Below, one piece after another: positions 49,838-59,067 of a DNA stretch of 64,000 bases. Source of the stretch: JBFLYH01 sp964630235 (lineage in GTDB: Bacteria; Oederibacteriota; JAAXVQ01; JAUVAV01); NCBI GenBank assembly GCA_964630235.1, contig CAZVUO010000002.1, forward strand, positions 186,001 through 250,000. The letters are read 5' to 3'. Each line of letters starts with the position of its first letter. Within the stretch, counting starts at the first letter, position 1. Made by a program: the position numbers and the translations under genes. The notes below the pieces were generated by a model that did not search any database, was not told the origin of the DNA, and saw nothing but the letters and a program-made list of their open reading frames with translations.

Positions 49838-51823
49838 TTATTTGATCACCACGACCTTCTGCGTCTTATCTATCCCCGGCGACTGCACCCGGATGAGATA
49901 CACGCCGCTGGCCACAAGGGTACCGCCAGCGTTCACCGCGGCCCAGTCAAAGGTATAATTGCCTGCCGCAAGATATTCATGGGTGAGCGTTTTAACCAGC
50001 ATTCCCTGCAGTGTGTAGATTTTTATCGAGGCCATGCCCGCCTCGGCCAGGGCCAGCCGGATATTCGCCTTGCCGCCCTTGAGCGGTTCGATTTTGCGGT
50101 TGCTGATCACCAGACCGTTCGCTGTGGGCAGGTTCGTGGCAGGGGTGTAGTAGTACCGGACCGACAAAGTGCCCGTGGGATGCTCCACTTGATAGCGGGC
50201 TGAATCCATCCGGTTTTTCGAACCGTCATACTGCCGCCACACGCACAGCGCTTCTCCATTGGCGTTGATCGCGGCGTTCGGATAGTCAGCATTTTCTCCC
50301 AGCCCGGCGTCCAGCAGGCGCGCTCCCGACCAGCCGGCGCCATTGGAAAAGTGATTGACATAGATCCTATTGGCGGTCCCGTCTTCCTGCCGGAAAACAC
50401 AAATGGCCTGCCCCTGGTCGTTCAGCGCCAGACGCCGGTTATACACATCGTAACCAGCGCCGGCGTCGATCAAAACCGGGCTGGACCACCCCAAACCAGC
50501 GGTATACTGGCGGGCATACAGCCGGGCATTGGCGCCGTCATAAGCATTGTAGGCAGCCAGGCCCAGCCCGGCCTGATTAAAAGCCAGATACCCGGCAAGA
50601 AAGCCATACGAAGAAGCATATAGCTCAAACGGAGCACTCCACCCTGTGCCTGGCACATATTCGACTGATTGAATGGCGTAAAGCGGTCCTGACTTAACCG
50701 CTCCGATCAAGCACAGCACGCGGCCGGTATTGTTCATCGCCAGCCCCGCGCAGACAACAGTCGCCGCTGTCCCATCATCAATCGGCACAGGGGCCTGCCA
50801 CCCCGCGCCAGATACGTATTCAACTGCATGCAGTCTCGGCGTGGCCTCCTGCCGGGTATAAACGCAAAAAACCCGGCCCGAACTGTTCAGGGTCACGAAG
50901 GGACTGACATTGTCAAACGCATTTCCGGCGTCAATGGTCACGGCGCCGTACCAGCCGCCGGCTGGGGTGTACTCATTGGCATACACCCGATAGTTGCCGC
51001 TGGCATCATACTGATCGAACACACACACCGCCTTGCCGCTGATCATGGCCACCTGGGTGGTTTCGGCCATGAAGTCCTGGCCGGAGTCAATCAGCACCGG
51101 CCCCTGCCAGCCCGCGCCTGGCAGGTACAGGTTGGCATAGACGCGGTAATTCGAGGTCCAGGTGTTCTGTCTGAACACGCACATCACCCGGCCCTCGCTG
51201 TCCATGGCCAGTTGTGGATTGGTGGCATTCCTGGCCGCCACAGTGGCGGGAACAGAATCAATGATGACCGGGCCTTGCCAGCCCAGACCAGGCACATAAT
51301 GATTTGCGAAAACCCTGCTCGGGCTGTTGTAGATCTGTGAGAAGGCCGCTACCCCGCTGCCGTCGCTGTGCATGACCACCGGCATGGCGAATGCACTCGC
51401 GTTTCCCGGCGGCATATCAATGAACCCCATGCGCTCCCAGGTCGGCGCCGCGAATTTGAACCGGCCGCTGGCCGGATCCACGGCCACGGTGCCAGGCGTG
51501 GGAAAGTTCGCACTGGTCCAGGTAAATCCCGACAAATCCGCGCCCAGGACCTGGAGGCCCTGCTTGGCCACCCAGTCCTGGCTGTCGTTGAAGATCTGGA
51601 AGGATGACCCGTAGGCCAACGGCATGTCATTGATGGTCAAGGGGGTTCCATCCGGCTTGGTCATCTGGAAAGGGGTGTTGGACGCATTGAAATGGAAGGT
51701 GGTGGAAAGGGCGTCCCCGCCATTGCCCGGCGCGACGCCGGATACTTCAACAGCCGCAACCCGGCCGGCGATAGCCAGGCTGATCCACAACACAAGCGCG
51801 CCGACTCCAGTGGTTTTGTTCAT
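49838..51823 (-). CDS. Secreted repeat protein (propeller-like) with FlgD-like C-terminal domain
   Basis: 661 residues with a signal peptide (LVLWISLAIAGRVAA). After an N-terminal part of about 130 residues come about eight units of roughly 52 residues with the pattern RVYANxYxPGxGWQGPVxID ... LAMNxxGRVxCVFRQ, likely a seven-bladed beta-propeller closed by strands of the first and last unit. The C-terminus (KIYTLQGMLVKTLTHEYLAAG, LVASGVYLIRVQSPG, QKVVVIK) is a FlgD-Ig/type IX-sorting-like domain. Probably exported to the cell surface. No enzymatic motif seen; binding role inferred. Confidence 0.8.
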   Translation of the reverse strand: MNKTTGVGALVLWISLAIAGRVAAVEVSGVAPGNGGDALSTTFHFNASNTPFQMTKPDGTPLTINDMPLAYGSSFQIFNDSQDWVAKQGLQVLGADLSGFTWTSANFPTPGTVAVDPASGRFKFAAPTWERMGFIDMPPGNASAFAMPVVMHSDGSGVAAFSQIYNSPSRVFANHYVPGLGWQGPVIIDSVPATVAARNATNPQLAMDSEGRVMCVFRQNTWTSNYRVYANLYLPGAGWQGPVLIDSGQDFMAETTQVAMISGKAVCVFDQYDASGNYRVYANEYTPAGGWYGAVTIDAGNAFDNVSPFVTLNSSGRVFCVYTRQEATPRLHAVEYVSGAGWQAPVPIDDGTAATVVCAGLAMNNTGRVLCLIGAVKSGPLYAIQSVEYVPGTGWSAPFELYASSYGFLAGYLAFNQAGLGLAAYNAYDGANARLYARQYTAGLGWSSPVLIDAGAGYDVYNRRLALNDQGQAICVFRQEDGTANRIYVNHFSNGAGWSGARLLDAGLGENADYPNAAINANGEALCVWRQYDGSKNRMDSARYQVEHPTGTLSVRYYYTPATNLPTANGLVISNRKIEPLKGGKANIRLALAEAGMASIKIYTLQGMLVKTLTHEYLAAGNYTFDWAAVNAGGTLVASGVYLIRVQSPGIDKTQKVVVIK

Positions 51824-51841
51824 GTCATTCCCGTCCTTTCA

Positions 51842-52387
51842 TCATTCCCACTTCACCCGCCACCGCCAGTCCAGGGGATGATCGTGAAGGTGTTCGACCC
51901 GGACGTTCTTGGCGCCCGCGTACTCCATGATGCTGCTGATATTGCCCCCGATCACCTCGCGCATGGGCGCTGGCAGCTCGGGATAATGCTTCACGACAAA
52001 GAATATTTCCTTGTCCGCGGATTTCTCGACCGAGGCCTGGCCCGTGTCGAAATACGTTCCCCAGACCTTGGCGGCCGTGCCGATTACCATTTCCACCGAG
52101 GGAATCTTGAGAAAAAATTTATAAACGCCGGAATAACTCCTGTCCGCCATTGCCCGGCCCAGGCGGTACATCCGGTCGTCGGCTTCGCGATAAAGAGTCA
52201 AGGCAGCCTGTTCGTAAAGGCGGGTTTGCAAATCCACGGGTGACCAGGTGGAGTGAAGGGTGGCTTGATAGAGATCGCGCAATTCCGGGGCCAGCGAATC
52301 CAGAAAGGCCTTTTCCGCCGCAGCGCCTTGATCCGTGAAGATCTTGCGCAGCGCGACAATATCCGTGCCCTTGATCTTTCCGGCCAT
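51842..52387 (-). CDS. Paralogous ~181-aa protein 1 (DUF2378/TIGR02265-like, uncertain)
   Basis: 181 residues from the ATG at 52387 (GGGAG seven bases upstream), which matches the lengths of its two paralogues at 52590 and 53691; the frame could extend to 52435 but that would add 16 unrelated residues. Shared features: KGTDIVALRKIF at the start, LYEQAALTLY, RLGRAMADRSYSGVYKFF, IPSVE, YFDTGQA, and the end WRWRVKWE. The final beta-rich part (MREVIGGNISSIMEYAGAKNVRVEH) recalls TIGR02265/DUF2378 proteins of myxobacteria, but this is a tentative match. Function unknown; likely cytosolic. Confidence 0.75.
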   Translation of the reverse strand: MAGKIKGTDIVALRKIFTDQGAAAEKAFLDSLAPELRDLYQATLHSTWSPVDLQTRLYEQAALTLYREADDRMYRLGRAMADRSYSGVYKFFLKIPSVEMVIGTAAKVWGTYFDTGQASVEKSADKEIFFVVKHYPELPAPMREVIGGNISSIMEYAGAKNVRVEHLHDHPLDWRWRVKWE

Positions 52388-52409
52388 CGTTATCTCCCGA
52401 TCCGGACCT

Positions 52410-52590
52410 AACAGGGTGCTGAAAAACCCATACATGTTCCGCTGGCACCCTGCACTGGCCCTCCATGACCGACAAGGCTGGTGGGGCCAGCACCTGACGG
52501 TTACTTCGTGAAAAATCCCTGATTCTTCATGGAGTATTCAACGCGCCGCGAGCGAAAAAGCCCGCTGTGCGGGCTTTTTCATCAGCCAGC
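52410..52590. mobile_element. MITE-like element with imperfect terminal inverted repeats, copy 1
   Basis: Left end AACAGGGTGCTGAAAAACCC (52410-52429), right end GGGCTTTTTCATCAGCCAGC (52571-52590), reverse complements apart from a few bases. It fills most of the 202-base gap between two paralogous genes; its right end overlaps the TAG of the gene at 52590. A second copy is at 59065-59159. Confidence 0.55.
52554..52580 (-). terminator. Intrinsic terminator after the PilZ-paralogue 2 genes
   Basis: Perfect 12-bp stem GAAAAAGCCCGC/GCGGGCTTTTTC (52554-52565 and 52569-52580) with a 3-base loop and T-runs on both strands; ten bases after the stop of the gene at 52590. Confidence 0.85.
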
Positions 52591-53132
52591 TAGCTCCAGG
52601 TCAGCTTCCACTCCCAGGCTTCGGGGTCGTCGTCGCACACGAGCACGTGCACGACCTTGGCGCCCGTGAGTTCAAGGATCACGGACAGGTGCCCGGCAAT
52701 GACCTCGCGCAATTTACGCGGCAGGGAGGGAAAATGGCGCACCACCAGAGAACCGCTCTTGCCCGTGAAATTTTTGATCTCCGCCTCGCCGGTATCGTAG
52801 TAGGTCAGCCACATGGTGGCCACGCGGCTGATGAGGAATTCCACCTTGGGGATCCGGAAGAACAGTTTGTAGACCGTGGAATAACTCCGGTTCGCCATGG
52901 TCTTCCCCAGGCGGACCATGCGGTTTGAATCCTGCCCAAAGAGCACTTCGGCCGCGCGTTCGTACAGGTCGGTCTGGAGCCCCACGGGCGAGAGCGTGGT
53001 GGAAACGGCGTTTTCGTAGAGATGCCGCTGTTCGGGCGTGAGCTTTTCAAGGAGTTTTTGCTCCATTTCCGGGCCTGCTTCGGCGAAAATCTTGCGCAGA
53101 CCGACGACATCCGTGCCTTTGGTGTTGGCCAT
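52590..53132 (-). CDS. Paralogous ~180-aa protein 2 (DUF2378/TIGR02265-like, uncertain)
   Basis: 180 residues. Aligns with paralogues 1 and 3 throughout: KGTDVVGLRKIFAEAG, LTPEQRHLYENAVSTTLSPVGLQ, RLGKTMANRSYSTVYKLFFRIP, YYDTGEAEI, REVIAGHLSVILELTGAKVVHV and the ending WEWKLTWS. Starts four bases after the PilZ stop and has no separate ribosome-binding site, so it is probably translated by coupling to PilZ. This links the family to c-di-GMP signalling. Confidence 0.8.
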   Translation of the reverse strand: MANTKGTDVVGLRKIFAEAGPEMEQKLLEKLTPEQRHLYENAVSTTLSPVGLQTDLYERAAEVLFGQDSNRMVRLGKTMANRSYSTVYKLFFRIPKVEFLISRVATMWLTYYDTGEAEIKNFTGKSGSLVVRHFPSLPRKLREVIAGHLSVILELTGAKVVHVLVCDDDPEAWEWKLTWS

Positions 53133-53136
53133 GGGG

Positions 53137-53583
53137 TCAGGTATACAGCCGGGAAGTGGATTTGAGCAGACGGCTTTTGATCAAGAACTGCCTGAACAGT
53201 TTCCGGCTGGCGGTGTCGAGGTCGAGGAATTGAATTCCAAGTTTATATCTTTTCTTTTTATCCGAAGGCGAGCAATATACCACGCGGGACAGGATGGACG
53301 TCAGCCGGCCCGGGGGCCGGGTGAACGCGCGGACGGCATTCACGTCAATCTTCTTCTGGCCGCGCGGAATGACCAGGCTCAGCACCACCATCTGGCCTTG
53401 TTTGAGCCGGGTCAGGGAATGCATGCCCAGCCCGCCGGCGCTCAGGTCCTCGCTGCGGCTGTTCCGCACCGGAGAGACGTTGTCCTTTTCCACGCTGCGG
53501 TACCTGACCGGCATCCGCAAAGGCAACCGGCTATAGCGCCGCCGTTCCGAAGCCTTCTGCCGGCGTTTGGCGACTTGAGGCAT
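53137..53583 (-). CDS. PilZ domain c-di-GMP-binding protein
   Basis: 148 residues, ribosome-binding site GGAGGG before the ATG. Both c-di-GMP motifs are present: R15-x-x-x-R19 in RRYSRLPLRMPVRY and D46-L-S-A-G-G51 (D/NxSxxG). Single PilZ domain with a basic tail. Directly coupled to the downstream paralogue 2, which may be its effector. A GGDEF enzyme is encoded 8 kb away. Confidence 0.9.
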   Translation of the reverse strand: MPQVAKRRQKASERRRYSRLPLRMPVRYRSVEKDNVSPVRNSRSEDLSAGGLGMHSLTRLKQGQMVVLSLVIPRGQKKIDVNAVRAFTRPPGRLTSILSRVVYCSPSDKKKRYKLGIQFLDLDTASRKLFRQFLIKSRLLKSTSRLYT

Positions 53584-53690
53584 GGTTCCCTCCTGGTGAA
53601 GCGTTAAGGAAAGCCCACTGAAATTTTATTTGAGGCGCGCCCCAAAGGCAAGCGCTTTGTGCCAGCCGGCGTTTTAAACCATCCGGCCTT

Positions 53691-54239
53691 TTAGTCCCAG
53701 GACAGCCTCCAGCGCCACGCCTGGGGATCATGCGTGTCCAGCGTGATCTGGATCATTTTGGCGCCGGTCATCTCCAAAATACAGCGGCTGTGGCCTTTGG
53801 CCACCTCCAGCATGGGGTATGGAAGCTGCGGAAAATCACGCACCACGAAATCCACGCGTTTGGGCTGAACGTTCTCGACCATGGCCTCGCCCAGGTTGTA
53901 GTAGGACCGCCAGACCATGGCCACCCGTTGCATGATGAAGGAAATGGAAGGAATGCGGAAGAAAATCCTGTACATGCCGGTGAAGGTCTGCTGGGCCAGC
54001 GCATGCCCCAGCCGCGCCATGGGTTCGTCCAGCCCCGGAAACAACGTCTGCGCCGCGGCCTGGTAGATGGCCATCTGCTGCTCCACCGGGGTCCAGGAGG
54101 TGGCGACAATCCCGCGATAGACTTCCTGGAGCTCGGGCGTCAGCCTGTCCTGGAAAGCTTTTTCCACGGCCGCGCCGCGTTCCCGCAGAATTTTGCGCAG
54201 GGACATGACATCCGCGCCTTTGGTGAGGATTTCATTCAT
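53691..54239 (-). CDS. Paralogous 182-aa protein 3 (DUF2378/TIGR02265-like, uncertain)
   Basis: 182 residues. Shares with paralogues 1 and 2: TKGADVMSLRKILRERGAAVEKAF, LTPELQEVYRGIVATSWTPVEQQ, RLGHALAQQTFTGMYRIFFRIPS, YYNLGEAMVEN, PMLEVAKGHSRCILEMTGAKMIQI and WRWRLSWD. Lies 44 bases after the RND gene and 107 before the PilZ gene, all same strand, so it probably belongs to the TolC-RND operon. Confidence 0.8.
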   Translation of the reverse strand: MNEILTKGADVMSLRKILRERGAAVEKAFQDRLTPELQEVYRGIVATSWTPVEQQMAIYQAAAQTLFPGLDEPMARLGHALAQQTFTGMYRIFFRIPSISFIMQRVAMVWRSYYNLGEAMVENVQPKRVDFVVRDFPQLPYPMLEVAKGHSRCILEMTGAKMIQITLDTHDPQAWRWRLSWD

Positions 54240-54283
54240 TGGGAATCCGCCTTTCGTTCCGCCGCCCGCGGGGCCTGGCGCTC

Positions 54284-57200
54284 TTAGGATTTACCCGGCG
54301 CGCGCTTGCGCCTCGCCGGTTTGGCCACTTCCGCGAAAGGATTCTCGCACTGGGTCTTCAGCGGCAGCCCCGGCAGCCAGCCGGCCAGACGCATCTCGGC
54401 CTGCACTTCGAGCAGATAAAGCCCGGGCAGCAGGAACAGGGTCAGGGTGGAGGCGAAAATAATGCCCCAGCCAATGGCCAGGACCATGGGCGCGATGGTC
54501 TCCACGTATCCGCCCAGGCCGTAGGCCGTGGGCAGGACGCCCGCGATGGTGGTGAGCGACGTGAGGATGATGGGGCGCAAGCGCGTGCGGGCCCCTTCCA
54601 CCACGGCGCGGATATAATCCTCGAAACTGTGGCACCCTTTCTGCCGGATCAGATGGTTGATGTAATCCACCATGATCAGGGAGTCATTCACCACCACGCC
54701 GGACAGGCCCACCACGCCGATCAGGGTGAGGAAGGAGAAGTCCAGGCCGTGCAGGAAAAAGATCCAGATCACGCCCACGATGCCAAAGGGAATGGTGAAG
54801 ATCACGATTAAGGGTTGGAGGAAGGAATTGAAGAGCAGGGCCAGGATGAAATAGATCGCCAGCACGGCCACCAGGAAGGCAACCGAAATTTCCAGGATGA
54901 ATTTCTGGCTCTCCTTGGCCTCGCCCCCGAGTTCATAGCGGAAACCCGGGTAGGCCTTGAGCAGGCCGGGGATGTACGCGGCCAGCTTGCCGCTCACCTC
55001 GATGGGCGTGACCTTGGTCTTATCCAGATTGCCCTGGATGGTGGTCACCCGGTCGCCGTTCAAGTGGTCAATCTTGGCCACGGTTTCCTTTTCGCGCAGG
55101 TTCACGACCTCCGTGATGGGCACCAGGTTGCGTTGCTGGTTGGTGACATGCAGTTTCCGGATGGTGTCAAGCGTCCGCCGGTCCTGGGCCCGCAGGAGCA
55201 CCCGGTAGTCAATCCGTTCGTCCGGGGTGTAGGTCCGGCTCACGATGCTGCCTTCCAGGGCCGTGCGCACGGTCAGTCCCACGTCCTGCGCCGAGAGGCC
55301 GAAGCGGGCCAGCTTTTCAAAATCGAATTCCAGCGCAAATTCCGGCTTGCCGGCCTTGTCCGTGCTCTCGACCGCCGTCACCCCGGCCAGGCCGCTCAAA
55401 TAATCCTTGGTTTTACCGACGATCTCGGCCCGCTGGGTGTTGTCATTGCCGATGATCTTGACCTCCACGTCGCCGCCCACGGGCGGGCCTCCCTGGGCGT
55501 ATTCAAAACGCGTCTCGAAAAATTCGGGGATCTGCGCCATGGCGTCCTTCATGGCCTGGACGACTTTGCGCGGGTCGTGCGCCTGCTCCGCGGCCGGAGG
55601 GAAATTGACGGTCATGGTGGCCACGTTTTCGTTGTCCGGGATCTCCCAGCGCCCGCGGGCGATCTGGGTGGTGAAGGAGCTGATCGCGCCTTTGGGCTGC
55701 GCCCGGAGCACATCCTCCACGCGGCGCGTCAGTTCATCCATTTTAGCCAGAGAGGTTTCGCGCTCGGCTTCGATGTAGCAAATGGCTTGCTCGACGGTGC
55801 GGGTTGGGAACAGGACAAATTTCATTTTCATCACGGCAAAAAATACGCTGCCGATAAAAAAGACCACAAAGGTCAAAATCAAGATAACCCGGTGGTGCAG
55901 GGCGACATCCAGCAGGCGGCCGTACGCTTCCCGCAAGGCCGGAAACCAGCTGCGCTCTTTCAGGGCTGAGGTTTCCGCCGCCTGGGTTTTTTGCACGTGC
56001 CCGGTCAGGTGGTTGGGCAGAATGAAATAGCTTTCGAACAGGCTGGCCAGAAGCGCAAAGGTAATGACCAAGGGCACGGGCAGCACGAACTTGCCCGGTA
56101 TGCCCGGCAGGAGAAAGAGCGGAGCGAAAGCGATGATGGTGGTCATCACGGTCACCAGCACGGGCAGGGCCACCACGCGCAGCCCTTCCTTGGCCGCCTC
56201 GTAGGCCGAGAATCCCTGCAGGCGGTAGCGGTAAATGCTCTCGGCCACCACAATGGCGTCATCCACCAGCATGCCCAGCACGATGATCATGCCGAGCATG
56301 GAATTGCCGCTCAAGGAAACATCAAACACCAGCATCACGAACAGCGTGATAAACAGCGAGAGCGGGATGCCCACCGCGGTCCAGAACGCCGTGCGAAAAT
56401 TCAGGAACACCAGCAACACCGCCACCACCAGGATCATGCCGAACGCCGCGTTCACGGTCACGATGCCCAGGATGCTCCGCGTGGCCCGGGAGGTGTCATT
56501 GATGTAATAAACATTGAGCGCTTCCGGGGCCTCCCGCTTGAAGGCTTCGACCGCGGTCTTGACCTGGTCAATGGTCCGCAAGCCGTCGGCCTTCACTTTT
56601 TTGATGATTTCCAGCGTCACGCCCAGGTCGCCGTTCATCTTAATGAGGTCGCGGTACTCCTCGAAGCTGTCCTTTACCTGGGCCACGTCCCGCACCCGCA
56701 CGCGCTGGCCCTCGAAATTCGTGCGCAGGATCATGTTCTCCACGTCCTGCAGGGTCTTGAATTTGGCCTCGGTCACCACGCTGGTGGCCCCGCCCTGGCC
56801 GCGGACCGTGCCGGCCGGGATGCGGACATTGCGGGCGCGGATCAGGTTCACGATGTCGCCCAGGGACAGGTAGTTGAGGGGCAGTTTGGCCAGGTCCACC
56901 AGAATCTGGATCTCGCGCTGGCGGAAGCCCAGGGTGTTGACCCGGGCCACGGTCGAAAGACCTTCCAGTTTTTTCTTTAACGCCCGGCCGTACTGCCGCA
57001 CATCCTGCTCGCTGAGTTCGGCCGAGGAGAGAGAGACCTGAATGACGCCGAAGTTATCCGTCTTCAGTTCCCAGATCACGGGCCGGTTCTCCACCTCGGG
57101 CGGCAGGTCAATCACCTGGTCCACGGCCTTCTGGATGTCCTGCTTGACCTTTTCCTTGTCCAGCACGTCCGGATCGAGGGTCACTTGCACGCTGGAATAC

Positions 57201-57460
57201 CCCTCGCGGCTCACGGACTCCACCTTCTCGAGCCCGGACACGCCCCGGATGCTGTCCTCAATGGGAATCGTGACGTTCAGCTCCACATCCTCGGGCGCCG
57301 CGCCGGGATAAATGGTCACCACGAAGACGATGTCAAAATCAACTTTCGGAAAGGCTTCCCGCTTGATGCGCCCCAGGGACAGCACGCCCACCAGCAGAAT
57401 GCCGATGGTGAGCATGTTGACCAGCTTGGTCCGGCTGATGAAATAATTGAGAATGTTCAT
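54284..57460 (-). CDS. RND-family efflux transporter permease
   Basis: 1,058 residues, normal for AcrB-like pumps: first helix (NYFISRTKLVNMLTIGILLVGVLSL), large periplasmic loop, helices 2-6 with GMLVDDAIVVAESIYRY carrying the proton-relay Asp pair in helix 4, second loop, and last helices. In helix 10 the usual Lys (GxSxKNxI) is absent: GLSGVVVNDSLIMVDYIN, so it belongs to a side branch of the family. The start has GGAGGAG within the end of tolC. No adaptor gene is adjacent. Confidence 0.93.
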   Translation of the reverse strand: MNILNYFISRTKLVNMLTIGILLVGVLSLGRIKREAFPKVDFDIVFVVTIYPGAAPEDVELNVTIPIEDSIRGVSGLEKVESVSREGYSSVQVTLDPDVLDKEKVKQDIQKAVDQVIDLPPEVENRPVIWELKTDNFGVIQVSLSSAELSEQDVRQYGRALKKKLEGLSTVARVNTLGFRQREIQILVDLAKLPLNYLSLGDIVNLIRARNVRIPAGTVRGQGGATSVVTEAKFKTLQDVENMILRTNFEGQRVRVRDVAQVKDSFEEYRDLIKMNGDLGVTLEIIKKVKADGLRTIDQVKTAVEAFKREAPEALNVYYINDTSRATRSILGIVTVNAAFGMILVVAVLLVFLNFRTAFWTAVGIPLSLFITLFVMLVFDVSLSGNSMLGMIIVLGMLVDDAIVVAESIYRYRLQGFSAYEAAKEGLRVVALPVLVTVMTTIIAFAPLFLLPGIPGKFVLPVPLVITFALLASLFESYFILPNHLTGHVQKTQAAETSALKERSWFPALREAYGRLLDVALHHRVILILTFVVFFIGSVFFAVMKMKFVLFPTRTVEQAICYIEAERETSLAKMDELTRRVEDVLRAQPKGAISSFTTQIARGRWEIPDNENVATMTVNFPPAAEQAHDPRKVVQAMKDAMAQIPEFFETRFEYAQGGPPVGGDVEVKIIGNDNTQRAEIVGKTKDYLSGLAGVTAVESTDKAGKPEFALEFDFEKLARFGLSAQDVGLTVRTALEGSIVSRTYTPDERIDYRVLLRAQDRRTLDTIRKLHVTNQQRNLVPITEVVNLREKETVAKIDHLNGDRVTTIQGNLDKTKVTPIEVSGKLAAYIPGLLKAYPGFRYELGGEAKESQKFILEISVAFLVAVLAIYFILALLFNSFLQPLIVIFTIPFGIVGVIWIFFLHGLDFSFLTLIGVVGLSGVVVNDSLIMVDYINHLIRQKGCHSFEDYIRAVVEGARTRLRPIILTSLTTIAGVLPTAYGLGGYVETIAPMVLAIGWGIIFASTLTLFLLPGLYLLEVQAEMRLAGWLPGLPLKTQCENPFAEVAKPARRKRAPGKS

Positions 57461-57463
57461 GGG

Positions 57464-59020
57464 CTACTCCTCCAATGCCTGCGCCAGCCGCCGAGCCACG
57501 TCCGGGAACCCGGCCAGCAGCTGGTCCGCCATGGACAGGTATTCAAGCTGAAGCCGCTTGAGCTGAATCTGGGTGCGCACCAGGTTGAGGCGGGCGCTGG
57601 TCAGGGCGTTCTGGGCGTCAATCAGGTAAAACGTGTCCAGGCGGCCGATGCGGTAGTTGCGGGTGTCCAGCGCCATTTTTTCCTCGGCGTTTTTGACCTG
57701 CTCCTGCTGGAGGCGTTCCACTTCCTGGAAACGCCGGATGCTTTCGGCCATCTGCGCGAGCGCCAGGGAGACGGACTGCCGCAGGGCCGCGACGCTCTCG
57801 CGCAGTTCTTCACGGCTGGACCGGGCCTGGCCCGCATCTCCGCCCGCCTGGAAGCCGCCCAGGGGATAGCTGGCCTGGAGCATCACGCTGTAATCCCGCT
57901 GTTTCCCCAACTGCGCGTACCCGCCTTGCCGGTCCTGCGCCTCGCCCTTCCACGTAAGGTCGCCGATCAGGTCCAAACTAGGCAGCGCGGCGTTCAGGGC
58001 CACGGCTTCCCGGGCCGCGGCCTGGCGCTGGAGGAGCTCCAGTTTCTTAAGGAGCCTGAGCTCATCCATCCTTTTTTCGGCCGCCTGGTCTTCCAGCAGC
58101 GCGCACACAGGCGCGGTCGCTCCCACATCAGGCCGGAACGCGAGCCTGGCCGGTTCGGACTCGGGTTGTCCGGCTCTCAGAAAGGCGATGGCGCGCGTGG
58201 CGTTCAAAAACGCGCCCTCCGCCTGGGACAGCTGGCCTTGAAAATTCAGGACATTGTCCCGCGTACGCAAGAGATCGGTCCGTTCGGCCACGCCCGACCG
58301 CACTTTGCGCTCCACTTGTTCCTCCAAGCGGCGCAATTCGGAAATGATGTCCCGCAAAGCCAGGACGTTCTCATAGGCCGCGGCCCAGTCGAAATAGGCG
58401 GCATACAATTCAGCCAGGCGCTTTTCCCAAGCCTCCTGGGCGTCCAGCGCCGCCGCCTGGCGCATGAGTCCGGCCGCGTCCAGGGGAAAGCGTTCGGCCA
58501 GGCCAAACGCGTTCTTCAGCAGCGGCTGGACCAGGGAGAGGGTAACCTTGGGCGTGCTGGCCGAGCCGGGCAGATAAAAAGCGCCCGCGAAGGAACTGAC
58601 AAAAGGATCTGTTTCCAGGTCCGCGGCGTAGCGCAGGTCAGCCAACCCGTTGTCGTGCGCGACCTGCAGGCGCGTGCCGCTGGCCAGAAAAAGTTTCTGG
58701 AGGCTGACCTGATAGGTTAAGGTGTCTATCTCCCGGGGTTCGAACAGCGATTGGCTGGTTGATTCGGCATGGATCCATCCCGCGCCCGCGCCCAGCGTGA
58801 GATCGGACATGGCACGCGCCGACAGCACGGCGTATTTGGCCTGCAAATAGGTCTGCAGCGCCCGGTTAAACTCGGGGTCTCTCGTCAAGGCCTCCTGCAC
58901 GAACTGCTGGCACGACAATTCCTGATAGTCCCCGAAATTGACCTCTGCAGCCAATGGCAATTGGCACAAGCTTAATAATCCAGCAGCCAGGGCCAGGCTC
59001 CTTATCATCTTGTTGATCAT
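57464..59020 (-). CDS. TolC family outer-membrane efflux protein
   Basis: 518 residues with a signal peptide (IRSLALAAGLLSLCQLPLAAE) and GGAGGGA before the ATG. The sequence shows the TolC duplication of long coiled helices and strands (LQTYLQAKYAVLSARAMSDLTLGAGAGW; SLALAQMAESIRRFQEVERLQQEQVKNAEEKM; YRIGRLDTFYLIDAQNALTSARLNLVRTQIQL). Three bases separate it from the RND gene, so the two are translated together and form an export channel with it; the third component (adaptor) is missing from this locus. Confidence 0.92.
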   Translation of the reverse strand: MINKMIRSLALAAGLLSLCQLPLAAEVNFGDYQELSCQQFVQEALTRDPEFNRALQTYLQAKYAVLSARAMSDLTLGAGAGWIHAESTSQSLFEPREIDTLTYQVSLQKLFLASGTRLQVAHDNGLADLRYAADLETDPFVSSFAGAFYLPGSASTPKVTLSLVQPLLKNAFGLAERFPLDAAGLMRQAAALDAQEAWEKRLAELYAAYFDWAAAYENVLALRDIISELRRLEEQVERKVRSGVAERTDLLRTRDNVLNFQGQLSQAEGAFLNATRAIAFLRAGQPESEPARLAFRPDVGATAPVCALLEDQAAEKRMDELRLLKKLELLQRQAAAREAVALNAALPSLDLIGDLTWKGEAQDRQGGYAQLGKQRDYSVMLQASYPLGGFQAGGDAGQARSSREELRESVAALRQSVSLALAQMAESIRRFQEVERLQQEQVKNAEEKMALDTRNYRIGRLDTFYLIDAQNALTSARLNLVRTQIQLKRLQLEYLSMADQLLAGFPDVARRLAQALEE

Positions 59021-59052
59021 GACCGTCCCTCCAAACCCAGACCTATCACAGG

Positions 59053-59067
59053 GTTGATAAAATCAAC
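59053..59067. promoter_or_regulatory. Short palindrome GTTGAT-AAA-ATCAAC before tolC
   Basis: 6-bp arms around a 3-base centre, 33 bases before the tolC start codon on the minus strand. Could be an operator for the efflux operon; no regulator gene is next to it. Confidence 0.3.

Noticed and set aside
50100..51400. Regular short repeats in the gene at 49838-51823 considered as a CRISPR or DNA repeat array
   Set aside because: The period is about 156 bases, the repeats are diverged at DNA level and conserved at protein level (GWxGPVxID), so they are coding repeats.
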